Positions 26,075-34,727 of a DNA stretch of 64,000 bases are shown piece by piece (within the stretch, counting starts at the first letter, position 1; each line of letters starts with the position of its first letter). A model generated the notes under the pieces. It made no database searches. It was given only the letters and a program-made list of their open reading frames with translations, and had not been told where the DNA came from. Made by a program: the position numbers and the translations under genes. The DNA comes from Coriobacteriaceae bacterium AM100-PB1-1D-6A (GTDB lineage Bacteria > Actinomycetota > Coriobacteriia > Coriobacteriales > Coriobacteriaceae), in the NCBI GenBank assembly GCA_027660625.1, contig JAQDNC010000002.1:1-64000 (forward strand). The letters run 5' to 3'.

Positions 26075-27358
26075 ATGAGCGAGCAGACTATCGGTACCAC
26101 ATGTGTTCAGGGCGGCTATCACCCGGGAGATGCGGAGCCGCGCCAGGTGCCCATTTACCAGTCCACCACGTGGAAGTACGACACGTCCGAGCACATGGGC
26201 AAGCTGTTTGACCTGGAGGAGTCGGGCTACTTCTACAGCCGTCTGCAGAATCCCACGTGTGATCTGGTTGCCGCCAAGATCTGCGAGATGGAGGGCGGCA
26301 CTGCTGCGATGCTCGCGAGCTCGGGCATGGCTGCGAACTTCCTCGCGATCTTTAACGTGGCCGGTGCCGGCGATCACGTGGTCGCGAGCTCTGCCATCTA
26401 CGGCGGTACCTACAACCTGCTTGCCCATACCATGGGCCGCATGGGCGTTACCTGCACGTTCGTTGCTCCCGACTGCACCGATGAGGAGCTGGAAGCAGCC
26501 TTTCAGCCCAACACCAAGCTCGTCTTTGGCGAGACGATCGCCAACCCTGCCCTTGCCGTGCTCGATATCGAGCGTTTTGCCAAGGCCGCGCATGACCACG
26601 GCGTGCCGCTGATGGTCGACAACACCTTCCCGACGCCTGTGATGTGCCGTCCCTTTGAGTGGGGCGCCGACATCGTCACGCACTCCACCACCAAGTACAT
26701 GGATGGCCATGCAGCCTACCTGGGTGGCGTGATTGTCGACCACGGCCAGTTTGACTGGATGGCCCATGCGGACAAGTTCCCGGGTCTCACCACGCCTGAC
26801 GAGAGCTACCACGGCGTGACCTATGCCGAGAAGTTCGGCCGTGAGGGCGCCTTTATTACCAAGGCCACCGCGCAGCTCATGCGCGACCTCGGCCCCATGC
26901 AGAACCCGCAGGCGGCATTCTTCTTGAACAGCTCGCTCGAGAGCCTGCATGTGCGCATGCCGCGTCATTGCGAGAACGGCTTTGCCGTTGCCAAGTTCCT
27001 GCAGAGCCATCCCAAGGTGCGCTTCGTGAGCTATCCGGGCCTGGAGGGCGATAAGTACTATGACCTGGCTCAGAAGTACATGCCCAACGGTACTTGCGGC
27101 GTTGTGAGCTTTGGCTTTAACGGTGGTCGCGCGGCGGCCGAGACCTTTATGAAGAGCCTCAAGCTCGCCCAGATCGCCACGCATGTGGCCGACGCCCGCA
27201 CTTGCTGCCTGCATCCCGCTAACGCTACGCATCGCCAGATGAACGATGAGGAGCTCATCGCCTGCGGCATCTCCGCCGACATGGTGCGCCTGTCGTGCGG
27301 CCTCGAGGACACGGCCGATCTGATTGCCGACCTTGAGCAGGCGCTCGAGCAGTGCTAG
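26075..27358 (+). CDS. metY: O-acetylhomoserine sulfhydrylase (MetY type)
   Basis: A 427-residue PLP enzyme of the Cys/Met metabolism family. Length and the N-terminal TTCVQGGYHPGDAEPRQVPI with YQSTTW fit O-acetylhomoserine aminocarboxypropyltransferase, which makes homocysteine directly from sulfide. The PLP-binding Lys is in THSTTKYMDGH near residue 206, with FGETIANPAL and MVDNTFPTPV before it. A methionine gamma-lyase or cystathionine enzyme would be nearer 390-400 residues. Directly upstream no SAM riboswitch motif was found. A terminator follows at 27428. Confidence 0.88.
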   Translation: MSEQTIGTTCVQGGYHPGDAEPRQVPIYQSTTWKYDTSEHMGKLFDLEESGYFYSRLQNPTCDLVAAKICEMEGGTAAMLASSGMAANFLAIFNVAGAGDHVVASSAIYGGTYNLLAHTMGRMGVTCTFVAPDCTDEELEAAFQPNTKLVFGETIANPALAVLDIERFAKAAHDHGVPLMVDNTFPTPVMCRPFEWGADIVTHSTTKYMDGHAAYLGGVIVDHGQFDWMAHADKFPGLTTPDESYHGVTYAEKFGREGAFITKATAQLMRDLGPMQNPQAAFFLNSSLESLHVRMPRHCENGFAVAKFLQSHPKVRFVSYPGLEGDKYYDLAQKYMPNGTCGVVSFGFNGGRAAAETFMKSLKLAQIATHVADARTCCLHPANATHRQMNDEELIACGISADMVRLSCGLEDTADLIADLEQALEQC

Positions 27359-27427
27359 GCTAGCTCCGTTCAAGGTGCCGATGCTGGCAGAAAGCTTCGG
27401 TGACCTTTCGTTCCGATTCCGTAGGCG

Positions 27428-27472
27428 GGACCCCAATCGCGACTGTTCGCAGGCGATTGGGGCCCCGTTTTT
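27428..27472 (+). terminator. Terminator after metY
   Basis: GGACCCCAATCGC at 27428 faces GCGATTGGGGCC at 27453 over a 12-nt loop and runs into CCGTTTTTG. The MFS gene begins 27 bp later. Confidence 0.8.
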
Positions 27473-27498
27473 GCGTTGCACCACTCGAAAGGATGGAT

Positions 27499-28803
27499 AT
27501 GGAAAAAACTGCAGAGCAGCTGCGCCGCGAGCGCATTGCCCTAGAGGGCGACACCCATGGCAAGAACAAATGGGCGATTCTGTTTACCGTGCTCATCATG
27601 ACGTTTATGGTGTGTCTGGATTCGACCGTCGTGACCGTGGCGCTGCCCGTGATGCAAAAGGAGCTGGGCGTGGGCCTCGATCGCATTCAGCTGGTGAGCT
27701 CGGTGTATCTGCTTGCGACATGCGTGGCTATGTTGCCGTTTGGCCGTCTGGGCGACGTGCGCGGCAAGGTGGGCGTATTCCAGCTGGGCGTCATCGTCTT
27801 TACGGTCGGTTCGCTGCTGTGCGGCCTTTCGGCCTCGCTCGAGGTTCTTATCCTGGCACGCATTGTTCAGGGCGTCGGTTGCGCGGCGGCCATGGCTAAC
27901 AACATGGGTATCATCACCGAGTCGTTTCCGGCGCGCGAGCGCGGTCGTGCCATGGGTATTCTCGCGACCTTCGTGGCCCTCGGCATGATGTGCGGCCCCG
28001 TGCTCGGCGGCATGCTGGTGGCAAGCTTTCCCTGGGAGAGCATCTTCCTCATCAACCTGCCCATTGGCGTCATCTCGTTTATCGTGGGACTCTATACACT
28101 ACCGCATGTTAAGCCGGAGGCCGGCGAGCGCCCCATGTCCCTGATCGAGGCCGCTCGTCGCTGCTTTGCAAATTCGGCCTTCACCATCAACCTTGCTTGC
28201 ATGCTCATCGTGTTCGTTGGTATTGGCGCATCCGAGTTTATTCTGCCGTTCTATTTTCAGGACGCCCACGGCTTTGGTTCCGACATCTCTGGGCTACTCT
28301 TTTTGGCGCTGCCGATGGTGAATGCCTTTATCGGCCCGCTTTCGGGCACGGTTTCGGACCGTGTTGGCTGCGAGGGCCCCACGGCAGTCGGCCTGGGTGT
28401 GTACGTGTGCGGTCTCTTTGCGGTGAGCACGCTCAACGAGCATTCCTCCATCCTTGTGATCGTGTGCTGCGTCGCATTTATGTCGCTCGGTACGTCGATT
28501 TTCCAAAGCCCTAACAACTCCCTGTATATGGGTTCGGCCCCGCGCGAGGCGCTCGGTTTTGCGGGCAGCTTGGGCAGTTTGGCGCGCTACGCTGGCATGG
28601 CATTCGGCATTACGGTGGCGTCGCATATCCTGTATGGGCAGATGAGCGTGGCGATGGGCGAGGCCGTGACCAGTTTCGTTGCAGGCCGTCCGGATGTATT
28701 CCTATTCGGTTTTCGCTCGGTGTTCTACGTGCTTATGGCTGTGGCCGCTGTGGGTTTTGCGCTCGCCATGGTGCGTTTGGTGAGGATGCGCGCCCGCCAT
28801 TAG
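27499..28803 (+). CDS. MFS drug-resistance transporter, DHA2 (EmrB/QacA) type
   Basis: A 434-residue major facilitator protein. The first helix FTVLIMTFMVCLDSTVVTVALP carries motif D1 of the DHA2 subfamily. PFGRLGDVRGKVGVF is motif A, and VLGGMLVASFPWESIFLINLP is motif C, typical of antiporters. Around 12-14 helices are visible, although the protein is shorter than most 14-helix members. The exported substrate is unknown. GAAAGG at 27487 suits the ATG at 27499 better than the ATG at 27493. No regulator gene is adjacent. Confidence 0.88.
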   Translation: MEKTAEQLRRERIALEGDTHGKNKWAILFTVLIMTFMVCLDSTVVTVALPVMQKELGVGLDRIQLVSSVYLLATCVAMLPFGRLGDVRGKVGVFQLGVIVFTVGSLLCGLSASLEVLILARIVQGVGCAAAMANNMGIITESFPARERGRAMGILATFVALGMMCGPVLGGMLVASFPWESIFLINLPIGVISFIVGLYTLPHVKPEAGERPMSLIEAARRCFANSAFTINLACMLIVFVGIGASEFILPFYFQDAHGFGSDISGLLFLALPMVNAFIGPLSGTVSDRVGCEGPTAVGLGVYVCGLFAVSTLNEHSSILVIVCCVAFMSLGTSIFQSPNNSLYMGSAPREALGFAGSLGSLARYAGMAFGITVASHILYGQMSVAMGEAVTSFVAGRPDVFLFGFRSVFYVLMAVAAVGFALAMVRLVRMRARH

Positions 28804-28961
28804 CGTGTTGGGAGGCTGCCTGCCACGTATTCGCGCCGTCCCAAAAAGACTGGTTTGTGGTGCGATGCGGCTTGTGGGACAGGCGGGGGTCGGTCCGTGG
28901 TAGACTATCGAACAACGTTTATTAATCGCGCGGTATCGTTGCCGCGAGAAGGGGTTGCGCC

Positions 28962-29540
28962 ATGCAGGAGCTTGAGGATCGTATTCGCCATGACGGCATC
29001 GTAAAGGCCGGTAACGTCCTTAAGGTTGATGCCTTCCTCAACCACCAGTGCGACGTTGAGCTGTTCGACCACATGGGCGCCGAGTGGGCCCGTCTGTTCA
29101 AGAATGTCGAGATCAACAAGATCCTGACGATTGAGGCTTCGGGCATTGGTATGGCTTGCATTGCAGCCCAGCACTTTGGCGGCGTGCCGGTGGTCTTTGC
29201 CAAGAAGGCCCAGTCCATCAACCTCGACGGCGAGCAGTATGCCACGACCATCTACTCCTTTACCAAGCAGAAGGAGTACCCGGTCATCGTTGGCAAGCGT
29301 TTCCTGTCCGAGGGCGACAAGGTCCTGATCATCGACGACTTCTTGGCCAACGGCTGCGCGCTCGAGGGTCTTATCAAGATCTGCGAGGCTGCGGGTGCCG
29401 AGGTGTCCGGTATTGGCATTGCGGTGGAGAAGGGCTTCCAGGGCGGCGGTGATAAGCTCCGCGAGCGCGGCTTCCGCGTTGAGAGCCTGGCCCGTATCGC
29501 CGATATGGACTGCGAGACCGGCGAGATCACCTTCGCCTAA
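28962..29540 (+). CDS. xpt: Xanthine phosphoribosyltransferase
   Basis: A 192-residue type I phosphoribosyltransferase that salvages xanthine to [15 protein letters not shown] and [13 protein letters not shown] at the N-terminus, [23 protein letters not shown] and the PRPP-binding loop [12 protein letters not shown] near residue 120 match Xpt closely in sequence and length. AAGGGG precedes the ATG at 28962. In Bacillus xpt is under a guanine riboswitch; the 158-bp leader here lacks that motif, so control must differ. Confidence 0.94.
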   Translation: MQELEDRIRHDGIVKAGNVLKVDAFLNHQCDVELFDHMGAEWARLFKNVEINKILTIEASGIGMACIAAQHFGGVPVVFAKKAQSINLDGEQYATTIYSFTKQKEYPVIVGKRFLSEGDKVLIIDDFLANGCALEGLIKICEAAGAEVSGIGIAVEKGFQGGGDKLRERGFRVESLARIADMDCETGEITFA

Positions 29541-29567
29541 GCGCGCAACACAAGCGATTGGCATGCG

Positions 29568-29603
29568 ATGTGACAAAGGGACCGTCCCTTTGTCACATTT
29601 TTT
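29568..29603 (+). terminator. Perfect hairpin with T-run after xpt
   Basis: ATGTGACAAAGGGAC faces GTCCCTTTGTCACAT in a 31-nt palindrome followed by six T, so it can act as an intrinsic terminator. The stem sequence also looks like a dispersed repeat type of Coriobacteriia, but only this clear copy is in the window. Confidence 0.8.
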
Positions 29604-29623
29604 GTATGAGGGGAGGTGTTGAT

Positions 29624-30004
29624 ATGGATGAGAACAAGATGGGATGGCGCGAGTATGCGCGCTATGCCGAGATGTCGGTCGAGGAGTTGGCGCGCGATTG
29701 CGAGGTGCAGGTGTTTCGCGCGACGGGTCCGGGCGGACAAGGCGTGAACACGACGGACTCGGCGGTGCGCATGAAGCATGGGCCCACGGGAATTACCGTG
29801 ACGGCGCGCGAGAGCCGCAGTCAGTTCCAAAACCGTAGTAGCTGCCTACGTAAGCTGCGCGCTGAGCTTGAGCGCTGCGGACGTCCACCGCGCCGACGCG
29901 TAAAGACCAAGGTGCCTCAGCGCTCTCGCCAGCGCAGGCTCAATGATAAGCACTTCAACGCCATTAAAAAGGCCAACCGTCGCAAGCCGGGCAGCGACGA
30001 ATAG
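29624..30004 (+). CDS. Release-factor-like GGQ protein (ArfB/YaeJ-like)
   Basis: A 126-residue protein containing only the catalytic domain of class I peptide release factors. [20 protein letters not shown] at residues 34-53 carries the GGQ loop that hydrolyses peptidyl-tRNA. There is no codon-recognition domain. The C-terminal 45 residues are very basic ([18 protein letters not shown]), like the ArfB tail that enters the mRNA channel of stalled ribosomes. Ribosome rescue is thus the likely role, by inference. The ATG at 29624 follows GGGGAGG. The terminator hairpin before it separates it from xpt. Confidence 0.82.
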   Translation: MDENKMGWREYARYAEMSVEELARDCEVQVFRATGPGGQGVNTTDSAVRMKHGPTGITVTARESRSQFQNRSSCLRKLRAELERCGRPPRRRVKTKVPQRSRQRRLNDKHFNAIKKANRRKPGSDE

Positions 30005-30012
30005 CCTCTTCA

Positions 30013-30083
30013 TAAGTTGCGGTGAAATAGGGATTGTTTTCCGGCTTTAGCTGCATAAACAGTCCCTATTTCACCGCAACTTA
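30013..30083. repeat. Palindromic repeat, copy 2 of 4
   Basis: TAAGTTGCGGTGAAATAGGG faces CCCTATTTCACCGCAACTTA (20 bp, perfect) with a 31-nt centre. It lies 8 bp past the stop of the release-factor-like gene and 7 bp past the stop of the convergent lipid kinase gene. The change to AGGGA from ACGGA occurs in both arms, so pairing is kept. Confidence 0.9.
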
Positions 30084-30090
30084 GGTGGGG

Positions 30091-31053
30091 CTAGCGGGTG
30101 GGGTGCCAGACTTCGAGAGCGGCGGGAAGGACGTCGACCTCGATGCGCGAGGCGACAATGGGCTCGCCGTCGGCCTGAATGGGGTAGTCGGGCTCCTCAA
30201 AAGTGAGCTCGGCATGGCGGCATCGGCGCATGCGAACCGGTGGCAACTTGGTGTGGTGGCCGTCCTTGGCCGAAAGGAACATGGGCAGGGCAACCGCGCG
30301 AGGGACAGGGCCGCATGCGTAGCAGACGTCGAGCATGCCGTCGCAGGGGTCGGCATCGGGGCAGATGCGATAGCCCGAGCCATACGTGGGGCCCAGCTGA
30401 ATCGCCATGATGATTGCCCTCACGCGCTCGGCGGGCGCCCCGTCAAAGCTGACTGCCATGGGGTGGTTGCGATAGCGCAGGCCAAACTGCTCAAGTCCCG
30501 AGAGGGTATAGAGCGGCGCGCCCGTCAAACCGGTCTTTTTGCGCAGCTCGGTGGTGCCCAGGCCGATGGCGGCATCGATGCCGACCGAAAGCGTCTGGTC
30601 GTAGTACTCAACGGCAGCCTCGCCGCTGCCGCTCGCAGGGCTCCACGAGCGAATGCGCCCGATGTCCTGACGCTGCAGCTCGCAGGTGAGCAGCGCGCCA
30701 AAATTCTTGCCGGAGAAATCATCGATGCCGAGCGTTTGGGCAAAATCGTTGCCGGAACCTACGGGCAGGACGGCAAGAGCGGGGCGGGCGTTCTCCTTTT
30801 GCGTCATAAGCCCGTTGACGACCTCGTGGATCACGCCGTCGCCGCCGAGTGCGATAACGGTACGATAGCCCTGAGCCTGTGCGGCAAGCTCCTTGGCATG
30901 TCCCATGCGCTCAGTCAGCACCAGGTCAAACTGGGATGCGCGTGCAGTCATGTCCAAAAAGCGCTGCAGGCGCTCGGCAACTTCGCGCGCCGCACCCGAC
31001 TGGGCGGCTGGGTTGGCGATGATGAGCGTGCGACCAAAATCAGTTACGTGCAT
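30091..31053 (-). CDS. Diacylglycerol kinase family lipid kinase
   Basis: A 320-residue member of the DAGK catalytic-domain family (YegS/DgkB/BmrU-like), which phosphorylates diacylglycerol or related lipids. LIIANPAAQSG at the N-terminus and IALGGDGVIHEVVNGLM, the nucleotide-binding GGDG loop, near residue 70 are clear, followed by LPVGSGNDFAQTLG. The ATG at 31053 (MHVTDFGR) sits 7 nt after GGGAG and is preferred over in-frame ATGs at 31077 and 31125 without such a site. The exact lipid is unknown. Confidence 0.87.
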   Translation of the reverse strand: MHVTDFGRTLIIANPAAQSGAAREVAERLQRFLDMTARASQFDLVLTERMGHAKELAAQAQGYRTVIALGGDGVIHEVVNGLMTQKENARPALAVLPVGSGNDFAQTLGIDDFSGKNFGALLTCELQRQDIGRIRSWSPASGSGEAAVEYYDQTLSVGIDAAIGLGTTELRKKTGLTGAPLYTLSGLEQFGLRYRNHPMAVSFDGAPAERVRAIIMAIQLGPTYGSGYRICPDADPCDGMLDVCYACGPVPRAVALPMFLSAKDGHHTKLPPVRMRRCRHAELTFEEPDYPIQADGEPIVASRIEVDVLPAALEVWHPTR

Positions 31054-31139
31054 GGGGCGACTCCCGGCGTGTGACATGACGGTGCGGTCGCGCTCAGGTC
31101 GAATTGCCCCCGATTGTGGCTGCACGGCGATTATTACAT

Positions 31140-32561
31140 CTACTCTATCAGGTCGTTGTGGCGCTCGATAGCATCCGCTACCGTACCGCCCTCATCCACA
31201 ATAAGCGAACGGCGCTTGGGAGAGATGATGCGCTGGGCAGGGTACACGCCGCGGTGGCCGCCGACAAGATAGCTGATAAACGCCACGATCACGAAGAAGC
31301 CGGCTGCCGTGCCGTGGAACAGGTCGATGGCCATCATACAGGTGGTGATGGGCACGTTAAGGCCGGCGCAGAACACGCCGAGCATGCCGAGAGCCGCCAG
31401 AAAGCTGGGGTCGATTCCGACGAGGCAGCCGATCCAGCCGCCGAGCGCCGCACCGATGCCAAACAGAGGCGTGACCTCGCCGCCTTGGAAGCCGGCGCCC
31501 AGGGTGAGCGCTGTGACGGCCAACTTGATGGCTGCGTCCGCCAGGGTGGTGTTGCCTGCAAATCCGGCGCCGGAAAGCCACGTGGAAAGGCCGGCGTAGT
31601 CCCAGGCGTCGAGGAGGGCATAGGCGGCCAAAACCACGAGCGCGCCCACGAGTGCGCGAGCAAGGTAGTTGGTGATAAAGCGACCGTACAGGCTTTTGAC
31701 GGTTCGAACCGACCAGGCAAAGAGGCGTGCCGTCAGACCGAAGATAATGGCGCTGATAACAACGATGGCAACCGTCCGTGGTGTCATGTTGGGAACGCTG
31801 GCGATGACATTCGCTTCGTACTCGGTACCCAGGGCGAGTGATGTAAAGTAGCCGGTAAACGAGGCGACCAGACAGTAGATGCCCGCGGTGTAGTCGATCT
31901 TGCCGATAAAACACATCTCCATGCCAAAGAACGCGCCGGCAAGGGGCGAACCGAATACGGCGCCAAAGGCCGACGAGATGCCGGCGAGCATGAGGTCGTG
32001 GTGGTCATGCTTTTTGAGGTGGGCGAGGCTCGAGATGTTGCTGGCGATGGTGCCGCCAATCTGTACCGCGGCTCCCTCGCGACCGGCCGATCCGCCCGTT
32101 AGGTGCGTGAGCGTGGAGCAGACGAAGGTGAGGACGGCCATGCGCATATGGATGAGACGTGTGCCCAGAGCGGAGTCGATGACCAGGTTGTTGCCTCGTT
32201 TGGCGGCAAGGCCGTGGTTTTTGTACACCCATGCGGTGGCCATGCCCACAACGGGAAGCAGCGCGTAAATCCATGCATGGTGCTCGCGATAGTCGGTCGC
32301 GATATTCAGCGAGGCCAAAAACGCCCAAGCGGCAACGCCCATGGCGAGCGAGACGATGACGACGAGTGCGAGCAACTTGGCGCTTGCGAGTAGGTTGCGG
32401 ACATTGCGGCGCGTGTCGGCAGCTAAGAGATGCTCGGAGCGGGTGATCTGATGCCTGCCTGCCATGATGACGTCGTTCAGGGAGAAAAAACCGCCGTCGT
32501 CGAGCGGCTGGGAATGATCCTGCGCCTCGTTTGCGCTTTCGGGTTTGTCGTTATGAGCCAT
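31140..32561 (-). CDS. ClC family voltage-gated chloride channel or antiporter
   Basis: A 473-residue ClC-family membrane protein. The key loop GGSAGREGAAVQIGG (residues about 157-171) contains the GREG gating-glutamate motif, and GSPLAGAFFGMEM and GAGFQGGEVTPLFGIGAALG match later conserved regions. The classical GSGIP chloride-binding motif is not evident, as in several bacterial subgroups, so anion choice (chloride or fluoride) is open. The start at 32561 follows AAGAGGAAC. The N-terminal 45 residues are polar and precede the first helix. Confidence 0.88.
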   Translation of the reverse strand: MAHNDKPESANEAQDHSQPLDDGGFFSLNDVIMAGRHQITRSEHLLAADTRRNVRNLLASAKLLALVVIVSLAMGVAAWAFLASLNIATDYREHHAWIYALLPVVGMATAWVYKNHGLAAKRGNNLVIDSALGTRLIHMRMAVLTFVCSTLTHLTGGSAGREGAAVQIGGTIASNISSLAHLKKHDHHDLMLAGISSAFGAVFGSPLAGAFFGMEMCFIGKIDYTAGIYCLVASFTGYFTSLALGTEYEANVIASVPNMTPRTVAIVVISAIIFGLTARLFAWSVRTVKSLYGRFITNYLARALVGALVVLAAYALLDAWDYAGLSTWLSGAGFAGNTTLADAAIKLAVTALTLGAGFQGGEVTPLFGIGAALGGWIGCLVGIDPSFLAALGMLGVFCAGLNVPITTCMMAIDLFHGTAAGFFVIVAFISYLVGGHRGVYPAQRIISPKRRSLIVDEGGTVADAIERHNDLIE

Positions 32562-32771
32562 ATGTTCCTCTTTTAGGTTGTAACGCAAGCATTATAAAAC
32601 GCGGTAAACGCGACGAGCCGGTGGGTTGGTTTCCATTCTGTTTCGCGGCCTGCAACCGACAGGTGTATTTGCGGGTACAGGCCGAGTCGCGGTCGTGCGT
32701 CGGGGGATTATACTGAGACAAGCATAAAGAATCGGCGCTCCTGTTGTGCGCCGTGGCATTAAGAGGTGCAT

Positions 32772-34034
32772 ATGGCAGAGAAACTCATTCCGCTGGAGGA
32801 CGCGCAGTCGATTGTTCTGTCGCATGTTGTTCCGACGGATCTCATCGAGATTCCCGTGTGGCAGGCCGCCGGTCTTCCCTTGGCCGAGGACGCGGTGGCC
32901 GATATCGACATCTCGCCGTTTGCCAACAGCGCTATGGACGGATATGCCGTGCGCTCGGCGGACTTGGTGCAGGCGTCTGGCGAGGCGCCGGTGACGCTCG
33001 ACGTTATCGGACACGAGGCCGCGGGCCATGTGTTTGAGGGCGCAATCGCCCCGGGCGAGGCGGTCCGCATCATGACGGGTGCGCCGGTGCCCGAGGGTGC
33101 GGATGCCGTGGTGAAATACGAGATTGTCGAGGTGCTTGACGGCAATGGCAACGAGGGCTCACGCGTGAGCTTCTCGGCGCCTGCCAAGGTGGGGGAGAAC
33201 GTTCGCTCTGCCGCCGAGGAGGCTCATGCCGGCGATGTTGTGATGCACGCCGGCGAGGTCGTGGCTCCGGCGGGCGCCGGCCTACTGGCAAGCGCCGGTT
33301 ACGCGAGCGTGAAGGTCCATGCCGCTCCGCGCGTGGGCATTATCTCGCTGGGCACGGAGCTGGTCGCGCCGGGTGAGCTGCCGGCGCGCGGTCAGATTCG
33401 CGATTCCAACTCCTCGGCGTTAATGGCCGAGGCATTCGATGCCGGCGCCGAGCCCGTGTTCTACGGCATTGCGCCCGATGATGAGCAGGCGATTGCCGAG
33501 CTGGTGCATCGTGCCGTGCAGGAGTGCGATTTTGTCATTACGAGCGGTGGCGCCTCGGCGGGTGATTACGATTTCGTGACGGCGCTCGTCCGGCGCGAGG
33601 GCGAGGTGCTGTTCGATCGCATCTCGATGCGTCCGGGCAAGGCCATTACGTTTGGCTTGCTTGGGGGTAAGCCGTATTTGGGGCTTTCGGGCAATCCCGC
33701 AGCGGCGTATGTGGGCTTTGAGATGCTCGCCCGCCCGGCGATTCGCAAGATGCGCGGATTTGCCGAAGGCATGCGTCCCGTGCAGCAGGCGATATTGACG
33801 CACGGCGTGAAGAAGCGCCAGGACCGACGCTTCTTCGATCGCGCGACGGTTTTGCGCGACCCCGAGACCGGTGAGCTGCTGGTGACCGAGGCCAAGACGC
33901 AGAATTCGGCGCTGCTTGGAACTATGCAGCGTGCGAACTGCCTGCTGTGTATTGACGAAGGACCGTGCGAGCTCAGGGCGGGAGATGTCGTGGACGTTGT
34001 TCGCGTCGACCTGCCCGAGGGAACGGTGCTATAG
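32772..34034 (+). CDS. moeA: Molybdopterin molybdenumtransferase MoeA
   Basis: A 420-residue enzyme that inserts molybdate into adenylated molybdopterin to form the molybdenum cofactor. FANSAMDGYAVRSADL near residue 53 and GVGIISLGTELV-type, SGGASAGDYDFV and GLSGNPAAAYVGFEML segments are diagnostic. AAGAGG precedes the ATG at 32772. The partner mog/moaB gene starts 10 bp after its stop, and the modABC molybdate importer is next, so this is a molybdenum unit. The cofactor is needed by the formate dehydrogenase at 50295. Confidence 0.95.
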   Translation: MAEKLIPLEDAQSIVLSHVVPTDLIEIPVWQAAGLPLAEDAVADIDISPFANSAMDGYAVRSADLVQASGEAPVTLDVIGHEAAGHVFEGAIAPGEAVRIMTGAPVPEGADAVVKYEIVEVLDGNGNEGSRVSFSAPAKVGENVRSAAEEAHAGDVVMHAGEVVAPAGAGLLASAGYASVKVHAAPRVGIISLGTELVAPGELPARGQIRDSNSSALMAEAFDAGAEPVFYGIAPDDEQAIAELVHRAVQECDFVITSGGASAGDYDFVTALVRREGEVLFDRISMRPGKAITFGLLGGKPYLGLSGNPAAAYVGFEMLARPAIRKMRGFAEGMRPVQQAILTHGVKKRQDRRFFDRATVLRDPETGELLVTEAKTQNSALLGTMQRANCLLCIDEGPCELRAGDVVDVVRVDLPEGTVL

Positions 34035-34044
34035 GGGGAACGCT

Positions 34045-34524
34045 ATGGAGTTGAAGATTTCGATCGTGACGTGCTCGGATACGCGCGATTTTGCGCAGGA
34101 CGAGGCGGGTGTCGCGCTCGAGGAACTTATCGAGGCGCAGGGATGGACGGTCGCCTCGCATGTGGTCGTGCGCGACGACGTCAGCGAAATCGGTGATGCC
34201 ATTGTGGAAGCCGCCGATGCGTGCCACGCCAATGTCGTGCTCACCTGTGGCGGCACGGGGCTTTCGATGCGCGACGTGACACCCGAGGCGACGCGTGCCG
34301 TCTGCGACCGCGATGTGCCGGGTATTGCAGAGGCAATCCGTGCGTATTCCATGACCAAGACACGCCGCGCTATGCTCTCGCGCGCCGTGTGCATGCAGCG
34401 TGGGTATACACTTGTCATCAACTTTCCGGGATCTACGAAAGCGGCCCGCGAAAGCTGGGAGGCCGTGAGCGACCAGCTGGAGCATGCGGCCCAAATGACG
34501 GCGGGCGGCGGGCACGCCAAATAA
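34045..34524 (+). CDS. MogA/MoaB family molybdopterin adenylyltransferase
   Basis: A 159-residue MoaB/Mog-type protein that adenylates molybdopterin before metal insertion by MoeA. ISIVTCSDTRDFAQDEAG at the N-terminus, VVLTCGGTGLSMRDVTPEAT near residue 70 and the late LVINFPGSTKAARES carry the MPT-binding signature. The ATG at 34045 follows AGGGGGAA and lies 10 bp past moeA, so the two are co-transcribed. Mog and MoaB cannot be separated by sequence alone, so no symbol is given. Confidence 0.92.
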   Translation: MELKISIVTCSDTRDFAQDEAGVALEELIEAQGWTVASHVVVRDDVSEIGDAIVEAADACHANVVLTCGGTGLSMRDVTPEATRAVCDRDVPGIAEAIRAYSMTKTRRAMLSRAVCMQRGYTLVINFPGSTKAARESWEAVSDQLEHAAQMTAGGGHAK

Positions 34525-34614
34525 GCGGTTTACCTGCGGCGGGGCGACCTGAACGGCTGCTCCGCCTTTGTTTTCCGCCGAAGCGACGCCAAGGTGTATG
34601 GCAACTCGAAACTA

Positions 34615-34681
34615 TATTCTCTGGCGAGAATAATTTCTCACTATCATTATTCTCGCAGAAGTATAATCTGATTGCAGATTA
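34615..34681 (+). promoter_or_regulatory. Cluster of short palindromes upstream of modA
   Basis: In an AT-rich 70-bp stretch, TATTCTC-TGGC-GAGAATA (34615-34632) is a perfect 7-bp inverted repeat. A further TATTCTC half occurs at 34648. TAATCTG-ATTG-CAGATTA (34664-34681) is another perfect inverted repeat. Both complete ones have 4-nt spacers. They look like operators for a dimeric regulator, or overlapping promoter elements, 46 bp before modA. They do not match the ModE consensus I know. Confidence 0.5.
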
Positions 34682-34727
34682 AAGCCCGCGGTGGGGTACC
34701 CGGGCACAAGATCCGAAAGGGTTGAAC

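Noticed and set aside
28804..28961. Guanine riboswitch before xpt
   Set aside because: The conserved TATA-core and GGTTTCTAC-type junction sequences of purine aptamers are absent from this leader.
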